From Bacillota bacterium (lineage in GTDB: Bacteria; Bacillota; Clostridia; Acetivibrionales; DTU013): 11,249 bases of DNA. Location: positions 1 through 11,249 of the forward strand of contig JAEYRB010000030.1 in the NCBI GenBank assembly GCA_023409735.1, read 5' to 3'. Of the stretch, positions 1-7,014 are shown one piece after another. Each line of letters begins with the position of its first letter. Within the stretch, counting starts at the first letter, position 1. The notes below the pieces were generated by a model. It was given only the letters and a program-made list of their open reading frames with translations, made no database searches and was not told the origin of the DNA. A program made the position numbers and the translations under genes.

Positions 1-126
1 AATAAAAGTCTCGGGGGCATTGAGCCCCACTCGCCTTTTTGCTGTAGCCCTTTGGGCAACGCAATTAATAAAAGTCTCGGGGGCATTGAGCCCCACTCGC
101 CTTTTTGCTGTAGCCCTTTGGGCAAC
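1..126. repeat. Two tandem copies of a 66-bp hairpin-rich repeat
   Basis: Bases 1-60 and 67-126 are identical, joined by a 6-base linker (61-66), so the period is 66 bp. The array may continue to the left of the window. Each unit holds two small inverted repeats: GGGGC/GCCCC around a 5-base loop (14-18 with 24-28) and GCCC/GGGC around TTT (47-50 with 54-57). In the first copy the second hairpin can be extended by TTGC (39-42) pairing with GCAA (61-64). No open reading frame explains the conservation. It may be a REP-like intergenic palindromic element. Neither hairpin has a clean uridine tract right after it on the plus strand, so a terminator role is not obvious. Confidence 0.85.
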
Positions 127-134
127 ACCATACA

Positions 135-174
135 TAAAAAGAGCGGGAAACTCATAAAGTTGAGTTTCCCGCTC
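135..174 (-). terminator. Rho-independent terminator of the reductase operon
   Basis: A perfect 14-bp inverted repeat (141-154 with 161-174) encloses a 6-base loop. Read on the minus strand, the stem is followed at once by TTTTTATG (140 down to 133), a typical intrinsic terminator. It lies about 165 bases past the stop of the minus-strand reductase at 339-1079, the only gene seen here that it could serve. The plus-strand side has no uridine tract. Confidence 0.85.
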
Positions 175-338
175 AGTAATTTCAAAATCACATATATCGG
201 AGCCAAGTACGAAAAACAAAATTACACATTAATTATACCATACATGAATAAATAAAGCAAATCATCTTGGCAAGGATAAATGCCATGTACACAGGTTACT
301 AGGCTATTCCATAAGGAGCCTCATATATACAAAACGCC

Positions 339-1079
339 TTACGGCATTACAATTCCACCGTTTGGTGAGATTGTCTGTCCAGTCAGGTACGGAGCAGTGA
401 TAATATATTGCATAGCCCCTGCAATATCACTTGGTTCTCCGATGTAACCCTGCGGAATCGTTGAGGCAAGAGCCTTCAGCTCGTCCTGGTTAACTCCGCG
501 CAGCATATCAGTCATAATCATGCCCGGTGCAATGGCATTTACACGAACCTTGCGGGATGCAAACTCCATGGCAAGAGCTCTTGTTAGGCCGATGACACCT
601 GCCTTTGCCGCACAGTAATCTGCTTGGTTTACAACACCGATTAATCCGCCAATAGAAGAGTTGTTGATGATACAGGAATCATGGTCCACCATGTATGGAA
701 GGGCCAGATGACACATGTGCAGCAGACTCATAAGGTTTGTGTTGATGACATTGGTGTACTGTTCAGGTGTAATATCAATAAAATTACAGTTGTTTGTAAT
801 GCCTGCATTGTTTACAAGTACATCAATCTTGTCTCCAAATTTGTTTACAGCAGCATTTACGAGTGTTTGACAATTCTCATACTTGCTGACATCAGCTTTG
901 ACCACTAGAGAATCAACGCCATATTTTTCTTTCAGATTTGAACATAATTCTTCGGTCAGCTTCTTGGAACTGTCACTACGGTAGTTTATAACTACATTAT
1001 AGCCCATCTCACCGAGCTTTTCTGACATTGCAGCACCTAATCCCCTTGAACCTCCAGTAATAATTGCAGTCTTTGCCAT
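339..1079 (-). CDS. Short-chain dehydrogenase/reductase, FabG-like (SDR family)
   Basis: A 246-residue NAD(P)-dependent oxidoreductase of the classical SDR family, probably cytosolic, reducing a keto group or oxidising an alcohol on an unidentified substrate. Seen in the sequence: the cofactor loop TGGSRGLG at residues 8-15, Asp63 at the usual adenine-contact site, NNAG at 90-93, Asn114, catalytic Ser141/Ser142, the YxxxK pair Tyr155/Lys159, and the PG...TDM segment at 185-192. The length is typical of FabG/BaiA-type enzymes. The ATG has AGGAGG (1090-1095) ten bases upstream, so the start is secure. A 40-residue ORF lies 97 bases upstream on the same strand, probably in the same transcript. 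There are no fatty acid synthesis neighbours, so a specialised reductase (3-oxoacyl, acetoacetyl-CoA or hydroxysteroid type) is as likely as housekeeping FabG. Family is certain; substrate is not. Confidence 0.93.
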   Translation of the reverse strand: MAKTAIITGGSRGLGAAMSEKLGEMGYNVVINYRSDSSKKLTEELCSNLKEKYGVDSLVVKADVSKYENCQTLVNAAVNKFGDKIDVLVNNAGITNNCNFIDITPEQYTNVINTNLMSLLHMCHLALPYMVDHDSCIINNSSIGGLIGVVNQADYCAAKAGVIGLTRALAMEFASRKVRVNAIAPGMIMTDMLRGVNQDELKALASTIPQGYIGEPSDIAGAMQYIITAPYLTGQTISPNGGIVMP

Positions 1080-1176
1080 AAATATTAGCCTCCTAAAAAT
1101 TTAGTTAATTAGTATATTTAGTGCGGTAGCACAAATAACCTTACAGCATACACAGTGCAGCAGCATGTTCGGTTCA

Positions 1177-1299
1177 TTAATCCTCGTAAGCTATGAGAAT
1201 AACACGTTTATTAAATTTCTCCTTAAAATCATTCTCCAACTTAACAAGCTCCTGCGTTTCTTCCTTTGTAAGCTCTGCATATTGTTTTTCGGTTTTCAT
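1177..1299 (-). CDS. Small acidic protein of unknown function (40 residues)
   Basis: A 40-codon ORF, MKTEKQYAEL... to ...VILIAYED, not recognised as a named family. The start is supported by GAGGTGG (1305-1311) a short distance before the ATG. The composition is protein-like: residues 8-28 are charged and heptad-like (TKEETQELVKLENDFKEKF), suggesting one amphipathic helix, followed by a short hydrophobic strand (RVILIAY). There is no membrane segment and no cysteine. It lies 97 bases upstream of the reductase and is co-oriented, so the two may be co-transcribed, as a partner or an unrelated leader peptide. No promoter could be fixed with confidence. The good Shine-Dalgarno match and sensible composition argue it is translated. 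Function unknown. Confidence 0.6.
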   Translation of the reverse strand: MKTEKQYAELTKEETQELVKLENDFKEKFNKRVILIAYED

Positions 1300-1684
1300 T
1301 TTTACCACCTCTATTCCACGACCTAGTATGTGCAAAAATACTGATCGCAAAACAAAAGAGGTCTTTATTTCATATATTTTTTACCACCTTCGACTGCTTT
1401 TGACACATTGTTTTTCAAAAACCTGATATAGTCCATCTGGCTCATGGGTTTTACAAGCACGATGGTGTATAAAACTAAGCACAGTAGGTTTACCAGCACT
1501 GTATTTTGGACTCGAATAATTGACAAACTCAGATTTTGTGATATTTTGTTTTTAAGCTCTGTTAAACATAATTGTTGGTATTTAAACATATGTTCGATTG
1601 GTGGTATAATTTTACTTTTATATTTGACAGGAGTGGTATTAAAGTCAAACAGTATAGGGGTCGAGAACCTATTTTTGCATAAAT
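1300..1684. other. AT-rich spacer with possible gene remnant
   Basis: No convincing full gene. On the minus strand a frame ending at 1365 finishes with a protein-like tail that could start at the ATG at 1443-1445 (MSQMDYIRFLKNN..., 26 codons). It has no ribosome binding site and its upstream extension looks like random AT-rich translation, so it may be the 3' end of a decayed gene. The overlapping plus-strand frame at 1444-1716 has low-complexity composition and no initiation signal. A TATAAT at 1605-1610 lacks a good -35 partner. Confidence 0.4.
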
Positions 1685-1734
1685 TTGACACAAGTTCATT
1701 GGCAATATATTATTAGAATAATGATGTACATCAT
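1685..1734 (+). promoter_or_regulatory. Promoter with palindromic operator candidate for the APH-like kinase
   Basis: A perfect -35 box TTGACA (1685-1690), a 17-base spacer and TATTAT (1708-1713) form a strong sigma-A-type promoter. Immediately downstream, over the expected transcription start, is a perfect 14-bp palindrome ATGATGTACATCAT (1721-1734), well placed as a repressor operator. The gene at 1789 follows. The promoter match is direct; the operator role is inferred from position. Confidence 0.65.
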
Positions 1735-1788
1735 TTATGTGATAAAATGTCATTAATAATTATTGAGGATATATATGGAGAAATAAAG

Positions 1789-2712
1789 ATGGAAAATGTA
1801 TTTTTTGAGGAAATTACAGATTGGAATTCTTGGGGAAAAATATTTCAGTCTATTCCGTCCTTTGAAAAACTAATAATAAGAATATTTAAAAACGAAGGTC
1901 TTCTTTGTAAAGAGATTTCACACTTGACTGCTGGTTCAAATGCAGTTTTCAGAGTAGACGACTTTGTAGTGAAAATTTTTGCACCGATTGAATCTGGTTT
2001 TAATACTGAAATTGATTATAACTGTGAACTAATTGGTATGAAACGAGCAATAAGCCTGGGTATTAATATACCTAAGGTGATAGCTTCTTCTTTTATAGAA
2101 GATAAATATTTATTTCGGTATATTATTATGGACTATATAGATGGGGCTGATGCTAAAAACATTTTGAAGCACTATTCAGCTGCTGAAAAAATAGCTTTTG
2201 TCCAGCAACTAAAAGAGAATATTAATAAAATGAATACGGTAGTCGAAGACAAATTTCCTACAATCGATGTGAAAGAAAGAGCATTGAACAATACTCGTTG
2301 GAATGTACTTTCTAATACGATTGTTACTCAAATTCAAGAGTTGATAAAGAGTTATGATACGCAAAATAAGGTATATGTTCATGGAGATATTACAGGTGAC
2401 AATGTAATGATTTCCCAAAACGGAATGCTCTATATTATAGACTTTGCAGACGGTAGAATAGCTCCAAAAGAATATGAATTTCCACCAATTCTGTTCGATT
2501 TATTAGATTTTGATAAACTTATGATTACTGAATTTATTGGTGAACAAAATATTGAGCAATTTGTGGAAAAATGTTTCTATGGAATACTAATGCATGAATT
2601 TGGCATAGAATTTGTAAAACTAATTTGTGAAAGAATTATTGGAATAGAAATAAGTAAAGTAACTAACATATTTCAAGTTAAAGAAGCTTTGCTTTGGTTA
2701 TTAGCTAAGTAA
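1789..2712 (+). CDS. APH-family small-molecule kinase (aminoglycoside phosphotransferase-like)
   Basis: A 307-residue cytosolic kinase-fold protein of the APH/choline kinase superfamily, expected to transfer phosphate from ATP to the hydroxyl of a small molecule. Seen: an N-lobe lysine in VVKIF (Lys62), the catalytic loop HGDITGDN (198-205, catalytic Asp200 and metal-ligand Asn205), and DFADG (218-222) with the metal-binding Asp where DFGD is usual, followed by an EYE motif shared with hygromycin-kinase-like members. The in-frame ATG at 1747 is possible, but GGAG at 1777-1780 sits 8 bases before the ATG at 1789, so the shorter start was chosen. The gene is visibly more AT-rich than the reductase and thiC on either side and has its own promoter, suggesting transfer as a single cassette. 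Whether it gives antibiotic resistance or acts on a metabolite cannot be read from the sequence. Confidence 0.85.
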   Translation: MENVFFEEITDWNSWGKIFQSIPSFEKLIIRIFKNEGLLCKEISHLTAGSNAVFRVDDFVVKIFAPIESGFNTEIDYNCELIGMKRAISLGINIPKVIASSFIEDKYLFRYIIMDYIDGADAKNILKHYSAAEKIAFVQQLKENINKMNTVVEDKFPTIDVKERALNNTRWNVLSNTIVTQIQELIKSYDTQNKVYVHGDITGDNVMISQNGMLYIIDFADGRIAPKEYEFPPILFDLLDFDKLMITEFIGEQNIEQFVEKCFYGILMHEFGIEFVKLICERIIGIEISKVTNIFQVKEALLWLLAK

Positions 2713-2835
2713 ATACCTATTTATCAAAGTGGTGATCGCCAATTTATGTATAGTGCAAACTGTTTATTAATACACCATTATTGAATGTACAAGAACAACA
2801 GCATTGTCTGGCAGAACGTATTATTAAATTAATAA

Positions 2836-2921
2836 ATTTCAGGGGAGCTTGTGAGCAGGCTGAGAGGAAGTAATCAACTTCGACCCTAAAACCTGATTTG
2901 GGTAATGCCAACGTAGGAAGT
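2836..2921 (+). promoter_or_regulatory. TPP riboswitch (THI-box)
   Basis: This matches the thiamine pyrophosphate aptamer. Conserved blocks are AGGGGAGC (2841-2848), GCTGAGAGG (2859-2867), GACCC (2882-2886), ACCTGAT (2891-2897), GGGTAATGCCA (2900-2910) and CGTAGGAAG (2912-2920). The variable stem between GCTGAGAGG and GACCC is a small GAAG/CTTC hairpin. Outer helix P1 can form from ATTTC (2836-2840) and GAAGT (2917-2921). A terminator follows 15 bases later and thiC is 118 bases downstream. By analogy with Firmicute THI-boxes, TPP binding favours termination and turns thiC off. No upstream promoter was clear. Confidence 0.96.
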
Positions 2922-2935
2922 AGCAATTGCTTTTT

Positions 2936-2969
2936 AGCGGGAACACCTTTCGGGTGTCTCCCGCTTTTT
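2936..2969 (+). terminator. Riboswitch-controlled intrinsic terminator before thiC
   Basis: A GC-rich hairpin pairs AGCGGGA (2936-2942) with TCCCGCT (2959-2965) and continues with ACACC/GGTGT (2943-2947 with 2953-2957), leaving one unpaired C at 2958. It ends in TTTTT (2965-2969). Its place between the TPP aptamer and thiC fits the expression platform of a transcriptional OFF switch. Confidence 0.9.
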
Positions 2970-3039
2970 CATTAATAGTGTTACCTAAAGGGCTCAGCTT
3001 TACTTTCAGATTAATAATAATAATTTAGGAGGAGTAACA

Positions 3040-4344
3040 ATGAAGAATTACACAACCCAAATGGGTGCAGCGAGGGAAAGCATCATTACAAAGGAAATGG
3101 AAACAGTCGCAAAGAAAGAGAATCGTACACCCGAGGAAATAAGAACACTTGTCGCCGAGGGAAAGGTTGTAATATGCGCAAATAAGAATCACAAACGCCT
3201 TGATGCAAACGGCATCGGTTCTATGCTTAAGACCAAAATCAACGTTAACCTCGGTGTTTCGAGGGACTGCAAGGACTATGATATTGAAATGCAAAAGGTT
3301 ATGGAAGCTGTCAACATGGGCGCAGAGGCAATTATGGATTTGTCATCTCATGGCGATACAACGGCTTTTAGACGTAGGTTAATAACAGAATGTCCTGCAA
3401 TGATAGGTACAGTTCCAGTTTATGATTCAGTAATTCACTATCAGCGTGACCTTGCAGAATTGACAGCAAAGGATTTCATCGACGTTGTAAAGCTTCATGC
3501 ACAGGATGGCGTTGACTTTGTAACGCTTCACTGCGGCATAACCCGCAAAACCATTGAACAGATAAAAACTCACAAAAGGAGAATGAATATAGTCTCAAGA
3601 GGAGGCTCACTTGTTTTCGCGTGGATGTGTATGACAGGAAATGAGAATCCCTTCTATGAGTATTACGATGAAATATTAGATATTTGCAGAGAGTACGATG
3701 TTACTGTATCGCTCGGTGACGCTTGTAGACCGGGCTGCCTTTCTGATGCAGGCGATGTGTGTCAGATTGAAGAGCTTGTAAGGCTTGGAGAATTGACAAA
3801 GCGTGCCTGGGCAAAGGATGTTCAGGTTATTGTCGAAGGTCCCGGACATGTTCCGCTTGACCAGATAGAAGCGAATATGAAGCTTCAGCAGACAATTTGC
3901 ATGGGCGCTCCGTTCTATGTCCTCGGTCCACTTGTAACAGATATAGCTCCGGGATATGACCATATAACCTCTGCTATTGGCGGCGCAGCAGCTGCTGCTG
4001 CAGGTGCAGCTTTCCTTTGCTATGTTACTCCTGCGGAGCATCTTGCTTTACCGAATGTTGACGATGTAAAGCAAGGCATAATTGCAAGTAAAATTGCGGC
4101 TCACGCGGCAGATATTGCGAAGCATATCCCCGGTGCAAGGGATATTGACGACAGGATGGCCGACGCTCGGCGTAATCTTGACTGGGAGGCCCAATGGGAA
4201 TGTGCAATTGACCCCGAAACCGCAAAGGCAATAAGGGCAAACAGAAGTCCTGAGCACGATGACACCTGTTCCATGTGTGGGAAATTTTGTGCTGTAAGAA
4301 GCATGAACAAAGCGCTGAACGGTGAATATATTGATATTCTCTAA
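3040..4344 (+). CDS. thiC: Phosphomethylpyrimidine synthase ThiC
   Basis: A radical-SAM enzyme that converts 5-aminoimidazole ribotide to HMP phosphate, the pyrimidine half of thiamine. At 434 residues it is the short type found in clostridia and archaea, without the long N-terminal extension of proteobacterial ThiC. Seen: SRGGS (186-190), SLGDACRPG (224-232), VEGPGH with His270 and GYDH with His308 as the likely metal ligands, and the C-terminal cluster Cys410, Cys413, Cys417. The cluster spacing is CX2CX3C, one residue shorter than the CX2CX4C of the E. coli type. The start is fixed by AGGAGGAG just before the ATG. It lies under the TPP riboswitch and terminator. No other thi gene is in the window; the next gene on the strand is the duplicated-domain protein at 4430. 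Confidence 0.97.
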   Translation: MKNYTTQMGAARESIITKEMETVAKKENRTPEEIRTLVAEGKVVICANKNHKRLDANGIGSMLKTKINVNLGVSRDCKDYDIEMQKVMEAVNMGAEAIMDLSSHGDTTAFRRRLITECPAMIGTVPVYDSVIHYQRDLAELTAKDFIDVVKLHAQDGVDFVTLHCGITRKTIEQIKTHKRRMNIVSRGGSLVFAWMCMTGNENPFYEYYDEILDICREYDVTVSLGDACRPGCLSDAGDVCQIEELVRLGELTKRAWAKDVQVIVEGPGHVPLDQIEANMKLQQTICMGAPFYVLGPLVTDIAPGYDHITSAIGGAAAAAAGAAFLCYVTPAEHLALPNVDDVKQGIIASKIAAHAADIAKHIPGARDIDDRMADARRNLDWEAQWECAIDPETAKAIRANRSPEHDDTCSMCGKFCAVRSMNKALNGEYIDIL

Positions 4345-4429
4345 CAAAAACATAATAAGTATAGTATCACTTAACCAAGCTATTTTTCATATATTGAATA
4401 GTAAACATAAACCAAAGGAGTTTGGGAAT

Positions 4430-4816
4430 TTGATAAATACTTATATGCCTTCTCCTCAGTTTCTTCCCGGAGCAAATGCAATATCAATTGTAAGCCATCC
4501 ACTCGAAATTCACCCAGGAACTCCAGTAAAAATAGTTAAACCTTGGTTTGGCAATCTATGTGCCGTCCAATTCCCAGATGGTATGATTCATCGTTGGTTT
4601 GCCTGGTTTGAATTAAGACCTGAAAATTCTTTCTTAGCTCCGGGCAGCTTAGCAACTGTGTTAAACACAGTTGGGCATGATAATCCTCCGCCGGTTGAGG
4701 TTGGTACAAGAGTAAGGATTGTAAAATGCATTCCAACCTTCTTCTATGATTTAATACTGGAAAACGGCGATTACCACAGATGGCTTGCAGAGTTTGAGTT
4801 AGCAAATCCAATATAA
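4430..4816 (+). CDS. Small protein with two tandem SH3/KOW-like repeat units, unknown function
   Basis: About 128 residues, not recognised as a named family. The chosen start is TTG at 4430, because AAAGGAG (4414-4420) sits nine bases upstream; the frame stays open into the end of thiC, but upstream starts would overlap thiC and lack a binding site. ATG at 4445 is an alternative. The striking feature is an internal duplication: PGTPVKIVK...DGMIHRWFAWFEL followed by VGTRVRIVK...NGDYHRWLAEFEL, two roughly 40-residue units joined by a linker with GHDNPPP. The alternating hydrophobic pattern with a conserved G-T, a V-K/R-I-V-K strand, a D/N-G turn and HRW-A-FEL suggests paired small beta-barrels, such as SH3 or KOW folds that bind RNA, peptide or cell wall. 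There is no signal peptide or membrane segment. It is 85 bases after thiC and could be read through from it. Confidence 0.72.
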   Translation: MINTYMPSPQFLPGANAISIVSHPLEIHPGTPVKIVKPWFGNLCAVQFPDGMIHRWFAWFELRPENSFLAPGSLATVLNTVGHDNPPPVEVGTRVRIVKCIPTFFYDLILENGDYHRWLAEFELANPI

Positions 4817-4817
4817 A

Positions 4818-4860
4818 GGCCAACCTACTACAAAACAACGGTAGTAGGTTGACCGTTCTT
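4818..4860. terminator. Bidirectional terminator between convergent genes
   Basis: A 14-bp stem (4818-4831 with 4841-4854, one mismatch) encloses a 9-base loop. On the plus strand it ends the thiC-side unit, followed by GTTCTT, a weak uridine tract. On the minus strand it is followed by TTTATATT, a better tract, and would stop transcripts from the oxidoreductase at 5003-6412. It begins two bases after the plus-strand stop codon. Confidence 0.7.
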
Positions 4861-5002
4861 GAATCGCCATAATATCTAACATTTATAACAAGAGAAGAAG
4901 CTGAAGACCTCATCTCCTAAGATTTTTATCTATACTTTCTTATCGAAGTCATTATTGAAATTGACAAATAAATACATTCAATATGTTATTGGGTTCGCTT
5001 TT

Positions 5003-6412
5003 TCAACACACCTTAAACTCTTTTCCGTCTTCCTTACACACACGCATGATACTGCCTTTTCCAGTGATTGCTGCTGTGGGAAGGCCACCTGTTGTCTGCG
5101 TCCATTGTCCTGCCATATAAAAGCCCGAAAGTCCCGGCAGCACATTGGGGATCTTATGCAAGGGTGACTTCCATCCGCTGTATGCCCCTAGCCAAACCTG
5201 CGTATATCTGTAATATGTCATTGGTGTAGCTACATCCAGCATCTCGATTTTTCCTTTTGCTTCAGGGAATTTGCTTTCAAAAATATGTATAAACCAATCA
5301 GCGACTTTTTCTTTTTCAGCTTCATAATTTTCGGGGTTTTTATATAGCTCTTCCCAATATGGGTAATCCGTTTGGATCAACGATGTGACAACAGATTTAC
5401 CGGGCGCACATAGAGTCCTGTCATAGCAGTAATGCTTAATCAAAATTTGCGTATTATCCATCCCGCCTATTTGGACAGGGTTTTCCAGTATTACATTGGT
5501 ACAGTATGGATAACAGGACAGGTCACAATTCACCCCAAGTGATACCTGAATTGATGTAGCGGATACTTTTTTACTAGCATATAGAGCTTTTATCTCATCA
5601 TCAATATATTGCCCTTTGAGCATCCGGAAAATGGTTGAGTATCCATCCGCGGCTGAAATTACGAAATCAGCAGTATGAATAGATCCATCCGCGAGCTTTA
5701 CACCCGTCACCCTGTTATTTGAAGCAAGAATTTCCTCAACCTTGGATCTGTAAGATATCCTGCCGCCCAATTCCAAATACCGTTGCTCAATCCCTCTGGC
5801 AAATTCCAGAGATCCTCCTACCGGCCAGCAAGCATCCTTATTATTGTATATTGCCAATTGAAAAATCAATGAAAACACCGGACATTCCTTTGATGAAAAA
5901 GCAATGAACGCCTCTCTAAGGAATGGATCCTTAAATCGCTGCACAAAATCAACCATATTGATCTTAAAGTATTTTACCTGACTTTCATCCCTGGAAGCCG
6001 AACGAATATCCTTAAACCTTCTGACAGCAGCCGTCAGCTCACGGATAACTTCAGCATCCTCGGGGGACAGCTCCAGCAGGTGGGCATCAAGCTTATCCAT
6101 GTCGGAGTACATGATTAGCTTTTTACCCTCGCTATTTTCAATCTGCATAATATAATCATGGTACAGAAGTTCCTTTTCCTTGAAGGCCCCCAGCTCGTTC
6201 CATGTATTATAAAACATGCTCTCATGATTAACACCCATGAGCCAGTGAATGCAGCCATCTATCCGATAGCCTTTCCTGTCCCATGAAGTACAAAGTCCTC
6301 CCGGGATTGTATGCATTTCAAATATTTGAGTCTCGTACCCATTCATTTGTCCATAGCAGCCTGCTGATAATCCGGCAATTCCTGCTCCTATGATAATAAT
6401 CTTTTTCTTCAT
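5003..6412 (-). CDS. CrtI-like NAD(P)/FAD-dependent oxidoreductase (phytoene desaturase family)
   Basis: A 469-residue flavoprotein of the amine oxidase/phytoene desaturase superfamily. Seen: an N-terminal Rossmann motif GAGIAG (9-14) with Glu32 at the end of the second strand for the FAD ribose, then PGGLCTSW (37-44), a family signature, and a C-terminal FAD-binding stretch around 430-453 (GFYMAGQWTQTTGGLP). There is no signal peptide. A GTG at 6427 is in frame, but GGAG (6422-6425) lies nine bases before the ATG at 6412, which is taken as the start. It starts 20 bases after the PadR gene and is presumably under its control. Gut clostridia carry many such orphan CrtI-like proteins without carotenoid genes; no phytoene synthase or other isoprenoid gene is present here, so the substrate is unknown and a carotenoid role should not be assumed. 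Confidence 0.88.
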   Translation of the reverse strand: MKKKIIIIGAGIAGLSAGCYGQMNGYETQIFEMHTIPGGLCTSWDRKGYRIDGCIHWLMGVNHESMFYNTWNELGAFKEKELLYHDYIMQIENSEGKKLIMYSDMDKLDAHLLELSPEDAEVIRELTAAVRRFKDIRSASRDESQVKYFKINMVDFVQRFKDPFLREAFIAFSSKECPVFSLIFQLAIYNNKDACWPVGGSLEFARGIEQRYLELGGRISYRSKVEEILASNNRVTGVKLADGSIHTADFVISAADGYSTIFRMLKGQYIDDEIKALYASKKVSATSIQVSLGVNCDLSCYPYCTNVILENPVQIGGMDNTQILIKHYCYDRTLCAPGKSVVTSLIQTDYPYWEELYKNPENYEAEKEKVADWFIHIFESKFPEAKGKIEMLDVATPMTYYRYTQVWLGAYSGWKSPLHKIPNVLPGLSGFYMAGQWTQTTGGLPTAAITGKGSIMRVCKEDGKEFKVC

Positions 6413-6432
6413 AATCTCTATCTCCACGCATG

Positions 6433-7002
6433 TTAATTATTAAGTAATTTTTCATGTTCTCTGATATTCTGAATCGTCTCTTCACACCATTGAATTCTGA
6501 ACCTTGCATCGTGAATTGCATAACGGATTGTAGCCAGCCAGTATGGATAGCCTCGATCCATCCGTATCTTTTCGTCAGAGTTGAATTCCTTCTCAATCTG
6601 TTCATATTGTTTAAGCTGTTTTATATGCTTTTGCTTTATCTGCTCCATTTCTTCAATAACCTTGTCTGCCGGAATATTTCTGGCAAAGGTCAGCTTTAGA
6701 AGCAATTCAAGACGCGCAGGAGTGTTTTCTGTGGGCTTCATCAACCATTCGGTAAGTTCCTCCCATCCTTTCGGCGTTATAGAATACACGTTTTTCGTAG
6801 GCTTACCTTCATTTTGGTCAATGGTTTTTGCTATTACCTCATCATCTACCATCTGTTTTAGCACCGGATAAATATGACCGAAATTCTCATTCCAGAAATA
6901 AGAAATCCCTTTGTCACAGAATTTTTTTATGTCATATCCTGACCCGGGCTTCATACTTAGTACTCCCAGAATAGCGTATCTCGTTTTATTTAACTTTGGC
7001 AT
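6433..7002 (-). CDS. PadR-family transcriptional regulator
   Basis: A 189-residue DNA-binding protein. Residues 1-80 form a winged helix typical of PadR (YAILGVLSMKPGSGYDIKKF, then IYPVLKQM and the wing with Y-S-I-T-P-K-G). Residues 90-189 are helical and charged, like the C-terminal dimerisation domain of subfamily-1 PadR proteins. The start was set at the ATG at 7000-7002 because GGAGGG (7009-7014) precedes it; the longer frame to 7053 would run through the promoter. Directly upstream lies a near-perfect dyad covering the -10 region, which fits autorepression. The FAD oxidoreductase follows after 20 bases, so PadR is the likely local repressor of that gene. The inducing ligand is unknown; PadR relatives respond to phenolics or other hydrophobic compounds. 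Confidence 0.93.
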   Translation of the reverse strand: MPKLNKTRYAILGVLSMKPGSGYDIKKFCDKGISYFWNENFGHIYPVLKQMVDDEVIAKTIDQNEGKPTKNVYSITPKGWEELTEWLMKPTENTPARLELLLKLTFARNIPADKVIEEMEQIKQKHIKQLKQYEQIEKEFNSDEKIRMDRGYPYWLATIRYAIHDARFRIQWCEETIQNIREHEKLLNN

Positions 7003-7014
7003 TGGATACCCTCC

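Noticed and set aside
335..350. Small GCC/GGC hairpin at the reductase stop followed on the minus strand by GTTTTG
   Set aside because: The stem is only 3-4 bp; the strong terminator at 135-174 is a far better candidate.
1444..1716. Plus-strand 90-codon frame with hydrophobic stretch
   Set aside because: No ribosome binding site, low-complexity AT-driven composition, and overlap with the promoter region of the kinase gene.
4322..4429. Longer start (ATG at 4322) for the duplicated-domain protein, overlapping thiC
   Set aside because: No ribosome binding site and 23 bases of overlap with thiC; the TTG at 4430 has AAAGGAG at good spacing and the repeat units start well after it.
4870..4920. 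Short plus-strand frame ending ...ITREEAEDLIS before a stop
   Set aside because: An in-frame TAA lies just upstream and there is no start signal; too short to call even as a remnant.
4961..4989. Plus-strand TTGACA-N17-TGTTAT pointing into the antisense of the FAD oxidoreductase
   Set aside because: The only frame downstream is a shadow of the oxidoreductase; boxes like this occur by chance in AT-rich spacers, so it is not called as a promoter.
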